A stretch of 64,000 nt of DNA. Origin: Streptomyces sp. CNH099 (GTDB taxonomy: Bacteria > Actinomycetota > Actinomycetes > Streptomycetales > Streptomycetaceae). The stretch covers positions 124,001 through 188,000 of the forward strand of contig AZWL01000005.1 of the NCBI GenBank assembly GCA_000514715.1. Direction: 5' to 3'. Below, in pieces: positions 24,475-31,618 of this stretch (positions are counted from its first letter, which is position 1; each line of letters begins with the position of its first letter). Position numbers and translations under genes: made by a program. The notes below the pieces were generated by a model. The model was not told the DNA's origin. It worked only from the letters and a program-made list of their open reading frames with translations, and did no database searches.

Positions 24475-26431
24475 TGTCGAGTCTCAGTTGATGGTTGACG
24501 GGTTGGCGTCGGGTGATGCTTGACGTCTGTCCTAGACGATCTTCCGGCGGTTGTGTTCGCCGGAGCTGCGGACGACTACCTCCTTTCTGGTGACGCGGGG
24601 GACGGTGGTGATCAGCTCGGTGCCCTGGAAGATGCGGATGCTGGTCTCGTCCAGGTGGGCGGTGACGATCTGGCGGGCATGGCCGCGGCCGAGCTGGATG
24701 CGTTGTCCGGCGACCACGAAGCCGACGGTGCTGCTGACGGTGCGCTCGGCGATCTGCTCGCCTGGTGGCGGCAGCAGCGGGGGTGGCCCGGCCGCACGGC
24801 CGCCTTGCAGACGGCCGCAGGCCGAGGGTGGCAGCGGGCTGGGCAGGGTGGCCTTGAGGCCCCGCTGTTCGTCGAGGACTTGCAGGATCCGCCCGTCGAG
24901 CCGCAGGGTGACGCGTTGTCCGGCGAACGGCCAGCCGATCAGGACCTTGTCGCCGCCCAGACCGACGTAGCCGACCGCGTTGACGGTGCGATCCACCTCC
25001 ACCGCGTTTGCGGAGTCGTCGGCTGGGCCCAGATCGTCGGGCCAGGGCCCGGCCGGGCGGGCATCGCCGCTGGCCAGCAGGGCTTTGAGGTCCCTGCCGG
25101 ACAGCTTCGAGGGCAGCGTCTTGTGCCGTGCTCCGCCGATCAGCACGTGGAGCCTGTTCACATCGATCCGCAACGTGACCGGGGTGCCGGCCAGGGCCGG
25201 GCCGAACCAGATCTGCTGCCCTCGAAGGCTCAGGTTCCCCGATGCAGGCACCAGCCGTTCCACCTCGATCGCGCCGGTCTCGCCGTCGGCCAACGGCCAG
25301 GACACCGGCGCTGGTCCGGGTGGCGGCGACGGAGGCGGAGCCGCAGGAGTGACCAGGTCGAGGCGGGCGGGCAGCACCACCGGCAGCGTGGTCTGCTCTG
25401 CTTGTTCCTTCGGGGCGAACCGGCTGGCCGGGACGGCCATGTCCAGGACCTGATGCGGCCGCATCCGGTTGTAGTCCTCCAGCCAGGCATCCACCGCTGG
25501 CCTGCACGGTCGCGAGGTCCTCGAACGGGCCACGACCGTCGAGGAGTTCGCGTCTGAGCGTCTGATGGAACCGCTCGACCTTCCCGGTCGTGGTCGGGGA
25601 CTGCGGCTTGGCAAGGCGGTGGGTGATGCCGTTCTCCCGGCAGATCCGGTCGAACATCGTCTCCCCGGGCCGCCCGGGGCCGAACCGTGCGGTGAACTGC
25701 TTGCCGTTGTCCGTCAGCACCTCTTCCGGCACTCCGAACCGCAGCAGGGCTTCTCCGAAGGCCCGGCAGACCGCGCGGGCGGTGGCCCGCTCGACCACCT
25801 TGGCGATCACCATGAACCGTGAGTGGTCGTCGATCCCGGTGACCATCTTGCACTCGCCACCACCTGTCAGCAGGATGCCGCCGACGATGTCCATCTGCCA
25901 CAACTCCATCGCCGCAGACCGCTCCCACCTGCGGTAATCCGACCGGCGCCGTTTACGGACCCCCGGCTCGACCAGAGCGTTGCGCACCAGGACCCGATAG
26001 ACCGTCGCCCGCGAGGGCACCGGCGTGATGCCCCACCGCTCCAACTCGTGCACCAGCCGGCGCGGACCCCAGCCGGGATGCCGACGCCGCAGCTCACACA
26101 CCACCGCTTCCACCTCCCCGCCGATCCGGTGCGGGCACGAGACCGGACGGTGCGACCGGTCCGCCAACCCCGGCAGACCCGACCGCTCGTACTTGCGCAC
26201 CCAGGAATGCACCGACTGCCTCGACACCCCATACCGGGCCGCGACTTGAGTAACAGGAACCCCCACGGCGACCTCCATCACCGCGTGATACCGCTGCTCG
26301 ACCACGCTCAACTCCACCAGCACGGCCCCGGCCCTCCCCATACGCCCAATCCAGGCGCACAGCCAAACCGAGGCAAGCGGTGTCAAGCACCAAGTGAGGC
26401 CACAACGTCAAGCATCAACCGAGACAAGACA
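24475..26431 (-). mobile_element. IS481-type insertion sequence (1957 bp)
   Basis: Terminal inverted repeats start TGTCGAGTCTCAGTTGATG at the left and, on the other strand, TGTCTTGTCTCGGTTGATG at the right, matching over about 26 of 32 bases. A 15 bp target duplication flanks it. One long DDE transposase frame on the minus strand, broken by a single-base frameshift, fills the element. It has landed exactly at the stop codon of the preceding AICE gene. Confidence 0.88.
24532..26341 (-). pseudogene. IS481-family transposase, frameshifted
   Basis: The N-terminal frame from 26341 has a helix-turn-helix (VTQVAARYGVSRQSVHSWVRKY) and the DDE core: D in ELWQMDIVGG, D in VLTDNGKQF, E in TTTGKVERFHQT. 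Just after the catalytic Glu, near 25498, one extra base (GCC-A-GCG) moves the frame; reading resumes DAWLEDYNRMRPHQ in the other frame and runs to 24532 with an unusually long C-terminal region (about 330 residues) that is repetitive in fold-like strands. Active only if the shift is a programmed frameshift; otherwise dead. Confidence 0.82.
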
Positions 26432-26446
26432 TCAGCATGTGAGCCC
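26432..26446 (+). repeat. 15 bp target site duplication, right
   Basis: TCAGCATGTGAGCCC, identical to 24460-24474. Confidence 0.85.
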
Positions 26447-26447
26447 C

Positions 26448-26684
26448 ATGCGTAACAACTTTCTCTACGACTTCAAGGCGGCTCGCTACAGCTCGCCACG
26501 CGGCCCGGCTCCCCGGGCCACCGCTCCTGTCTCCGCCCCGCTCCGGCCCGGTCCGCCGGCCCGCGCAACGGAAGGCGAGCCCACTCAGGAGAAACGACTC
26601 ATGCCCAGGTCCGGTCGGCTCCGCGGCTTTAGGCAGCCACTTTGGGGTGAGCCTCTAAGATCGGGGGCCCACCTCGGTCCATAA
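26448..26684 (+). CDS. Possible small AICE protein, doubtful
   Basis: A 78-residue frame beginning RNNFLYDFKAARY immediately after the insertion sequence, at the distance expected for the next gene of the original ATPase operon. The middle is Pro/Ala-rich and the end runs into the left arm of the 24 bp inverted repeat, so the real C-terminus has probably been replaced. An AGGAG-preceded internal ATG at 26601 is in the same frame. No domain recognised. Confidence 0.35.
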   Translation: MRNNFLYDFKAARYSSPRGPAPRATAPVSAPLRPGPPARATEGEPTQEKRLMPRSGRLRGFRQPLWGEPLRSGAHLGP

Positions 26685-26748
26685 CGGGCAGGCCACAAGC
26701 CAGCCCGAGCGCGGTCAGCTTAAGGGCCCCCGATCTCTCACCCCAAAG
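26640..26748. repeat. Large inverted repeat, 2 x 12 bp per arm
   Basis: Left arm CTTTGGGGTGAG (26640-26651), 7 bp spacer, GATCGGGGGCCC (26659-26670). Right arm GGGCCCCCGATC (26724-26735), 1 bp, CTCACCCCAAAG (26737-26748). All 24 bases match perfectly, with a 53-base loop. It could be a transcription barrier between the AICE backbone and cargo, an origin-like structure, or the ends of a very small non-autonomous element. Confidence 0.75.
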
Positions 26749-26806
26749 CAGCTCCCGCCCAAACCCGCTCCGCCGACCTCGGTATCACCAATACCGAGGA
26801 GAGTAG

Positions 26807-27463
26807 CTAATAACTGAAGGGATCAGCGCATCCATGAAGCCGCAGTTCCACGTGAGTTGGCAAGAATTGCACACAGCGACCGTAAAGATCTAGCAGCTCG
26901 CGTTGCCCCATCTCCGCGACGAGTAAACGGTAGAGATCGAGCAATTTGACGACATCATTGACCGCGTAATCGATCTGCCGAGGGCTCAGCGTATCCGCCA
27001 TCCAGTCCGTGAAGCGCGTCGACTTATCCAGGCGAAAACCAAAGTATCGAGCCATCAGATACTTCAGCGAAAACTGCTCCGAAGGCGCTGTCGGCCTGAG
27101 AAGCTTAACGGCAATCTTCGTGCAAGCGACATTTCGAGCCTTGACACCCCATGCCAGCATCATGAACGACAGGTCAAAAGGTGCATGATGGAACACTTTC
27201 AGAACCTTACGGTCAGCCAACAAGGCAGAAAGCAGCGGCGGTGGGGCGTCAGCCACATGAGTGACGATGAATGTTCCGACGTCGTGCGCATGCAATTGAC
27301 AGGTGCCGATTCTTGCTTCTTGAGGATCGAGGCCATTCGTCTCGATATCCCAGGCAACTGTACGACTCTCGACCAACTGCACATAGACGTCTCGCGGAAG
27401 GTCGCGTCGAAAAACCTCGACGCCGAAGGCACCTTTGTCACGGGTAGATTTGTGTGCTCGCAC
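26807..27463 (-). CDS. DEDDy 3'-5' exonuclease (RNase D-like), AICE cargo
   Basis: A 218-residue nuclease. Exo I: WDIETNGLDP with D39 and E41; Exo II: FHHAPFDLSF with D97; Exo III: YAVND with Y166 and D170. All five residues of a DEDDy active site are present, and the KYLMARYFGFRLDKSTRFTDW segment is RNase D-like; the HRDC domains of true RNase D are absent. The GTG at 27463 follows GGAGGGGG inside the end of the upstream gene (26 bp overlap), so the two are coupled. GC content is clearly below neighbours and codon 180 is TTA. Target RNA or DNA unknown. Confidence 0.82.
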   Translation of the reverse strand: MRAHKSTRDKGAFGVEVFRRDLPRDVYVQLVESRTVAWDIETNGLDPQEARIGTCQLHAHDVGTFIVTHVADAPPPLLSALLADRKVLKVFHHAPFDLSFMMLAWGVKARNVACTKIAVKLLRPTAPSEQFSLKYLMARYFGFRLDKSTRFTDWMADTLSPRQIDYAVNDVVKLLDLYRLLVAEMGQRELLDLYGRCVQFLPTHVELRLHGCADPFSY

Positions 27464-28223
27464 CCAGAACCCCCTCCAGATCCTCGTCGAAAAACGCATA
27501 CAGAGACCCACCTTCTCGACAGGTAAAAGCCGGGAAGGAGCCACGCCGATTCCCCATGTGATGGTAGAGAGTCACCACAAACTGATTGTCGATGCGATAT
27601 GAGGTAAAGGCCCTGAAAACAACGGTCGTGTAGATTTCTACGCGCCCGGACCGACTCCCGTTCCCGTCGAGTTTTGTGTACGCATCGATTGCCTCATTTA
27701 GCTTACTGCGAACGTCAGCAGAGGTGTAATTGAAGCGTCCGGCCAAGGACTTGACGCATGCGTTATCCGTAGGATCCGGAAGAATCACTCGAATCTGCGC
27801 CCCGTCACGATTGACGATTCTTTGCAGATTAGTCTGATTGTTGATCGTCCAAGTCGTTGCCCACGCGGCGAAAATATCAAGCTTCTTGGCGCTATGTAGG
27901 CGCTCATCCCAATCGACTACCTTTTTATAGTCGGTACCGATCGATGCGAGTCCCGAGGCATGGATGTCATGCTTCAGCTCCAGCACCTCAAGCATCTCCC
28001 TGAAAAAGGCACGACGACCGACCAGATCCCACAAGGTGGCCAAGGCGATCGAGGCGATGAGGAGGCCACCGAGCTGATTAGCAAGTACGCTTAAGGACTC
28101 ATGGTCGCTGAACCAAGGGAGGCCGGAAACATAGAGCAGAACCGTCCCTGACACCAGGCCACCGATGGCCAGGATCCAGTACTTGAGGTTGGTAACCAAC
28201 CTGTGCACGTTGTTGCTCGCCAT
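27438..28223 (-). CDS. Two-TM membrane protein with C-terminal sensor/effector-like domain, AICE cargo
   Basis: A 261-residue protein not matched to a named function. Two hydrophobic helices (about residues 14-36 and 49-66) anchor it, leaving a cytoplasmic domain of about 185 residues with IRVILPDPTDNACVKSLAGRF (about 145-165), a VEIYTTVVFRAFTSYRIDNQFVV strand region (about 195-217) and a final GGSLYAFFDEDLEGVL. That layout recalls DUF5919-like / PLD-like domains of conflict-system proteins and two-TM effectors of defence systems. Local GC is roughly 50-58 percent against about 72 percent nearby, and codon 44 is TTA. It is translated together with the exonuclease. Confidence 0.75.
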   Translation of the reverse strand: MASNNVHRLVTNLKYWILAIGGLVSGTVLLYVSGLPWFSDHESLSVLANQLGGLLIASIALATLWDLVGRRAFFREMLEVLELKHDIHASGLASIGTDYKKVVDWDERLHSAKKLDIFAAWATTWTINNQTNLQRIVNRDGAQIRVILPDPTDNACVKSLAGRFNYTSADVRSKLNEAIDAYTKLDGNGSRSGRVEIYTTVVFRAFTSYRIDNQFVVTLYHHMGNRRGSFPAFTCREGGSLYAFFDEDLEGVLGASTQIYP

Positions 28224-28427
28224 GCGGGTTTCCTCTCATGTCTACGACACTAGCCGATGCCACTGACAACGAGGCTCGCGTCCAGTCCAGCCTGGCTGTA
28301 GGACGGGACTGCACGTGGATGAGCAGCAGGGCGGTCGGCGATGTTTGCAAACCGCAGATGTCTCGTTCTTGGCCAGAACTGGTGGACCAGCCAAGCGCGG
28401 CCCGACCCTTCTAGTCACTAGTCTTCA

Positions 28428-28812
28428 ACATACGAGCATCCCTCGACTCGCACTTGCCACATCTGCTGCTGTAACCGCGGAAACCCAAGTCGAGTAGAGC
28501 GAGCGTGGCGTGAAGCGCCTTGTCGGTAAGCGTCCGTTCGGCCGCCAGCTCCAGTTGCTGCTGCGCCGTGTAGACGCCGTGCTCGCCCATCGCTACGTGG
28601 CCCTTGCCTACATGTTCAGGGGAAGGTGTCGCTCGGGAGAACGCATCCCTGGCTGCCGAGAGAGCCGCCAGGTACTCCAGGAAGGCTGTGCGTAGCGCAT
28701 CGCGATCTCGCTCCGACCTCTCGCGCCGCTAGCGGGCATGATCGGCAGCCAGCATGGCTACAACACCAAGCACCGTACCCACGGCTGTCGCCAGAAGCGT
28801 CGACCACTGCAT
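28428..28812 (-). pseudogene. Nonsense-mutated membrane-anchored small protein
   Basis: From ATG at 28812 the frame reads QWSTLLATAVGTVLGVVAML, a membrane anchor, to residue 27, then TAG, then continues in frame RRERSERDRDALRTAFLEYL and further on DAFSRATPSPEHVGKGH until LLDLGF. This is a recognisable Streptomyces small membrane protein with a stop in place of a probable Trp (TGG to TAG) at codon 28; homology also fades after about 28490. It lies just inside attR of the AICE. Confidence 0.6.
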
Positions 28813-28860
28813 GCGCCCCCCTGAAGGCCCTCATTGACCGGGTTCCCCTCCCAGTCAGCA

Positions 28861-28883
28861 GTACAGCAGCGGAGTACAGCAAC
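28861..28883 (+). repeat. GTACAGCAGCG-AGTACAGCAAC repeat, copy 2
   Basis: Identical to copy 1 at 20041 except one base; 85 bp inside attR. Confidence 0.45.
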
Positions 28884-28966
28884 CACAGCAACCTCACCCG
28901 CCCTGCGGTGTCCGCCAGAGACTGTGAAGCTACCCGTATGACGTCCGGTGGCCGATCTGGCTTGAG

Positions 28967-29013
28967 CTACGGATCAGAAGGTTGCAGGTTCGAATCCTGC
29001 CGAGCGCGCACAG
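28967..29013 (+). repeat. attR: second copy of the 47 bp tRNA-Arg repeat
   Basis: Identical to 19950-19996. The bases before it do not complete a tRNA (no D arm), so this is an attachment site, not a second tRNA-Arg gene. Confidence 0.88.
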
Positions 29014-29017
29014 TACG

Positions 29018-29050
29018 AAGCCCCGCAGAGATCGTCTGCGGGGCTTTCGC
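29018..29050 (+). terminator. Terminator copy next to attR
   Basis: Same 12 bp arms AAGCCCCGCAGA and TCTGCGGGGCTT as the tRNA-Arg terminator at 20001, with a diverged loop. Confidence 0.75.
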
Positions 29051-29055
29051 CAGTG

Positions 29056-29077
29056 GTACGGCAGCGGAGTACAGAAC
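29056..29077 (+). repeat. GTACAG repeat, copy 3 (diverged)
   Basis: GTACGGCAGCGGAGTACAGA and following AC, in the position corresponding to copy 1 relative to its att site, on the outer side of attR. Confidence 0.45.
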
Positions 29078-29330
29078 TCGCTGTGTAGGAGCCCGCGAAG
29101 ACGCCTCTGCCGGAATCGGGGCCTCCCGAACCTCAGCCCAGGTCGCCGACAGTTGGCAGGCGAGCACGAAGGCGTCGGCGGCCATCGCGGTGTCGCAGAC
29201 CTCGACGACCCGGCCGCGGACTCACTCTCGTCTCGGCACCGGGCCGACGGGTGGAAGTGAGCGGGGACGACGAGGGCTACACGGTCGTGGTCGAACTGGA
29301 CCCCGGCACGACGGAGCCGGAACCGCGGTC

Positions 29331-29681
29331 GGTGGTAGGGACCTCGTATCCCGCCGGGGCCGACCCGAGAGCCGACGCCCGCCGCGTGGAGTGCGGTGCA
29401 CGCAGGTGAGCGAAATCGGCGGCGGTTCCCACCGCGAACCGGCGCAAATCACCCACGGGCGGTGACTTTCGCGCATCGGCGTGCACGCGCCGCCCGGGCC
29501 AAGGGCACGCTGGCGGGTGCACGTGAAGGTGCAGAACTCCCGGTAACACCCTCCTCGAATACCGAACCCGACTTTCGCCCATGGTGTCCATCGCCATTGC
29601 GGTCGGTCAGGTTCGCGGGACCCTCCCGGTCGACGCTCCCTCGCCTCCGACCAGTCTGCTACCTGAGCGAAGGGAGAACCC
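29331..29681. other. Intergenic region, no gene supported
   Basis: Between the AICE remnant and the small gene at 29682. Short frames exist on both strands but none has a ribosome site with a recognisable protein. It includes the right boundary of foreign DNA, which I cannot place precisely. Confidence 0.4.
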
Positions 29682-29828
29682 GTGGGAGCCTCTGAGTTCG
29701 CCGTTGTACTTGCCCTGGTGCTGGTGGCCTGGGTGATCCCCCTCGTCACAGCCCTCAAAGGCAAGCCCGGCCTGGCCGTTGCCGGTATTCTCTTCCATCC
29801 CTGCTGGTGGTTCGGCGCGATCCGGTGA
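29682..29828 (+). CDS. Small membrane protein, C-terminus cut by in-frame TGA
   Basis: A 48-residue product from GTG after AAGGGAG: GASEFAVVLALVLVAWVIPL then GKPGLAVAGILFHPCWWFGA. It is two hydrophobic helices. After the TGA at 29826 the same frame continues AKPESSWARRFYGPEKPDHARARL, the expected tail of this Streptomyces family (R-L-A-K-P motif), so the stop probably replaced a Leu codon. Either a recent pseudogene or a functional truncation, since both helices are kept. Confidence 0.55.
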   Translation: MGASEFAVVLALVLVAWVIPLVTALKGKPGLAVAGILFHPCWWFGAIR

Positions 29829-29923
29829 GCCAAGCCTGAGTCCTCCTGGGCACGGCGCTTCTACGGCCCCGAGAAGCCGGACCACGCGCGGGCCCGGCTC
29901 CCCTCGCCGCGGCCGGCGCCGTT

Positions 29924-30481
29924 TCAGCGCGGCTTGCGGCCCAGCAGCGCCGCGATGTTGTCCATCGCCGACAGGGTGCGGTCCTCGCCGAGCGCTTCGC
30001 GGTAGACCCCGTCGGGACCGCCGAGCGGGCTGCCGGGGGCGTTGATCCTGCGGGCGACCGGGAGGGCGAAGTCCAGGAGGTACTGCGGGACCGGGCACGG
30101 TCGGCGCAGCGCTCGGGCGAGATCCCACCGGTGCGTCAGCATGTCGACGATGTGGACGGAGAGCACCTGCTCGGCGGCCATGGGCCCGGCTTTGGGGAGC
30201 TGGACGGTGTCGCCCGCCCCGTCGACGGCGGTGATCCAGCGGGCGCCGATGCGCGCGAAGTCGAAGCGCGGATCACGGTCGCCGCCGCCGGCCGGGGGGT
30301 CGAGCGGTGGGAGGGCCATCGTGGTCACGGCTTCGTGCCGCTCGTTCATGTGGCGTACGAGATCCGCGACCGACCAGCCCGCGCACGGCGTGGCGTGGTC
30401 CATCGCGGTGTCCGGGATCATCGCCACGTCGTGGCCGATCAGCGCGAGGGCGGTGGCGTCGAGGCGCAGCAGCTCGGGCAT
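29924..30481 (-). CDS. TIGR03086-type protein (mycothiol maleylpyruvate isomerase N-like)
   Basis: A 185-residue DinB-fold protein. It has the TPCAGWSVADLVRHMNERHEAV segment (about residues 31-53), where the His is one metal ligand, and VLSVHIVDMLTHRWDLARAL (about 105-125) with further metal-ligand His residues. Such proteins bind a divalent metal and are thought to act in thiol-dependent (mycothiol) chemistry. It lies 4 bp downstream of the broken C45 hydrolase and was probably in its operon. Confidence 0.85.
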   Translation of the reverse strand: MPELLRLDATALALIGHDVAMIPDTAMDHATPCAGWSVADLVRHMNERHEAVTTMALPPLDPPAGGGDRDPRFDFARIGARWITAVDGAGDTVQLPKAGPMAAEQVLSVHIVDMLTHRWDLARALRRPCPVPQYLLDFALPVARRINAPGSPLGGPDGVYREALGEDRTLSAMDNIAALLGRKPR

Positions 30482-30485
30482 CGTC

Positions 30486-31503
30486 TCACTCCCCGGCTCT
30501 CAGGTCGGTTGCCGACCACGCTAAGCCCCGGGGAGACGGCGATGCCGGAGGGGGCTCCGCCTCCGGGTGACCCGTGAGGACCACCGTCCGGGTGCCCGTC
30601 GTGAAGCGGTCGAAGTGCTGCTCCCAGCTCTCGCCCGGCCAGTGGTACGTCACCCGCTTCTCCCCTGGCCGGTAGTCCGCCGTGTACAGCGTGCCCCAGC
30701 CGTCGCCGTACCTCGACTGGTAGAGGGGGGCACGCAGCATCGCCGCCACGTCCGGGCCGGACCGCCGGATCGTGGCCAACCGTTCCTGCGTCCGCTGTCC
30801 CGCTCCTGCTCGTCCGACACCGGCAGATACTGGTGGTTGGCCGCGCAGGCGTCCGGGGCCTTCGTCAGCTCGGTGTCCGGGCCCACGTACACGGTCACGG
30901 CCTGCTCGGCATCGACGAGGGTGACGTTCTGCGGGATCATGACCGGGATCTGCCGCAGCCGCTCCACCGCCTCCGGCACCGTCTCGCAGGTCTCCAGCAG
31001 GCAGCGCAGGACGACGGGGATCGCGAAGCCCGGGCCGTGGACCTCGCGCCCGCCGTAGGTGAGGGAGACGACGAGGCCCGCGTCGTTCATTCCGTCCAGC
31101 AGCCCCCAGCCGGCCTCCTGCATGCCGAGTACCGGGCGCAGGAAGTGGGAGCGGGCAATGGTGCCCTCGCAGTCGTCCGGTGGGAAGTCGTAGTTGCGCA
31201 GCAGTCGGCCGGCGCTGCCCGTCTGCGTGCAACCGGAGAAGAACGGCCGGATGGCGGCCATCGTCAGCAGGGGCTCGGCCTCCGGCCGGTCCAGCTGGCC
31301 GACGAGGCGGTCCAGGAGCGGCGCCAGTTCCGGCATGTGCTCATCGAACCGCCGCCGTGCCCGCTCGGCTCCCTCCGGGTCCGTCCCTCGTCGGTCAGCC
31401 AGCGGTCGGCCGCCGGCCACAGGGACCGAACCTGATCGGCCCAGCGGCCGTCGCTCCCGTCTCCGACGTCGATGGCGCGAAATGTCTTCTGTACCTGGCT
31501 CAT
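30486..31503 (-). pseudogene. C45-family (acyl transferase/linear amide) hydrolase with two frameshifts
   Basis: Three minus-strand frames must be joined. Frame 1 from 31503 reads SQVQKTFRAIDVG to WLTDEG; frame 2 continues DPEGAERARRRFDEHMPEL and the conserved core FSGCTQTGSAGRLLRNYDF (Cys nucleophile), MNDAGLVVSLTYGG and VTLVDAEQAVTVYVG; frame 3 ends TQERLATIRRSG...SRYGDGWGTLYTADY. The shifts lie near 31380 and 30800. The core resembles the NTN-hydrolase acyl-CoA:penicillin acyltransferase-like (C45) family. Two separate indels make a single sequencing error unlikely, though both fall in GC-rich runs. Confidence 0.75.
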
Positions 31504-31618
31504 GTCCCCGCCCCCGTCTCCGGCCCGAACCGGGTCGTCGCAACTTAGCCGGATCAGCGGGTCGGTTACCAGGGCCGTTCGGGACGAAAGGACTCGCCCG
31601 TGGCCGCACGCGGTCCTC

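Larger units (their letters stand above)
19950..29013. mobile_element. Decayed AICE integrated in tRNA-Arg(ACG)
   Basis: Bounded by a perfect 47 bp direct repeat (tRNA-Arg 3' half) at 19950-19996 and 28967-29013. Gene order attL - int - traSA - small gene - GntR regulator - NUDIX - ATPase - small gene - cargo - attR is that of pSAM2-like actinomycete integrative conjugative elements. Replication (rep), xis and spread genes are missing, int is only a C-terminal fragment, and traSA carries a damaging Walker A change, so the element should be immobile. An IS481-type element has inserted. Cargo is a low-GC exonuclease/membrane-protein pair. Confidence 0.85.
29014..29330. mobile_element. Remnant of a second, related AICE
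   Basis: Directly right of attR comes a terminator and GTACAG repeat in the same order as right of attL (29018-29077), then sequence similar to 22268-22420 (the GntR 3' end, 29085-29212), then a jump to sequence similar to the ATPase 3' end (29213-29330, matching 23991-24100). This is what remains of a tandem relative of the AICE after two internal deletions. No second attR was found to its right. Confidence 0.65.

Noticed and set aside
24520..25557. 345-codon plus-strand frame inside the IS
   Set aside because: Antisense to the transposase; the transposase frame carries the recognisable DDE core and C-terminal region.
28967..29013. Possible second tRNA-Arg gene
   Set aside because: Only the 3' half from the anticodon loop is present; it is the attR repeat.
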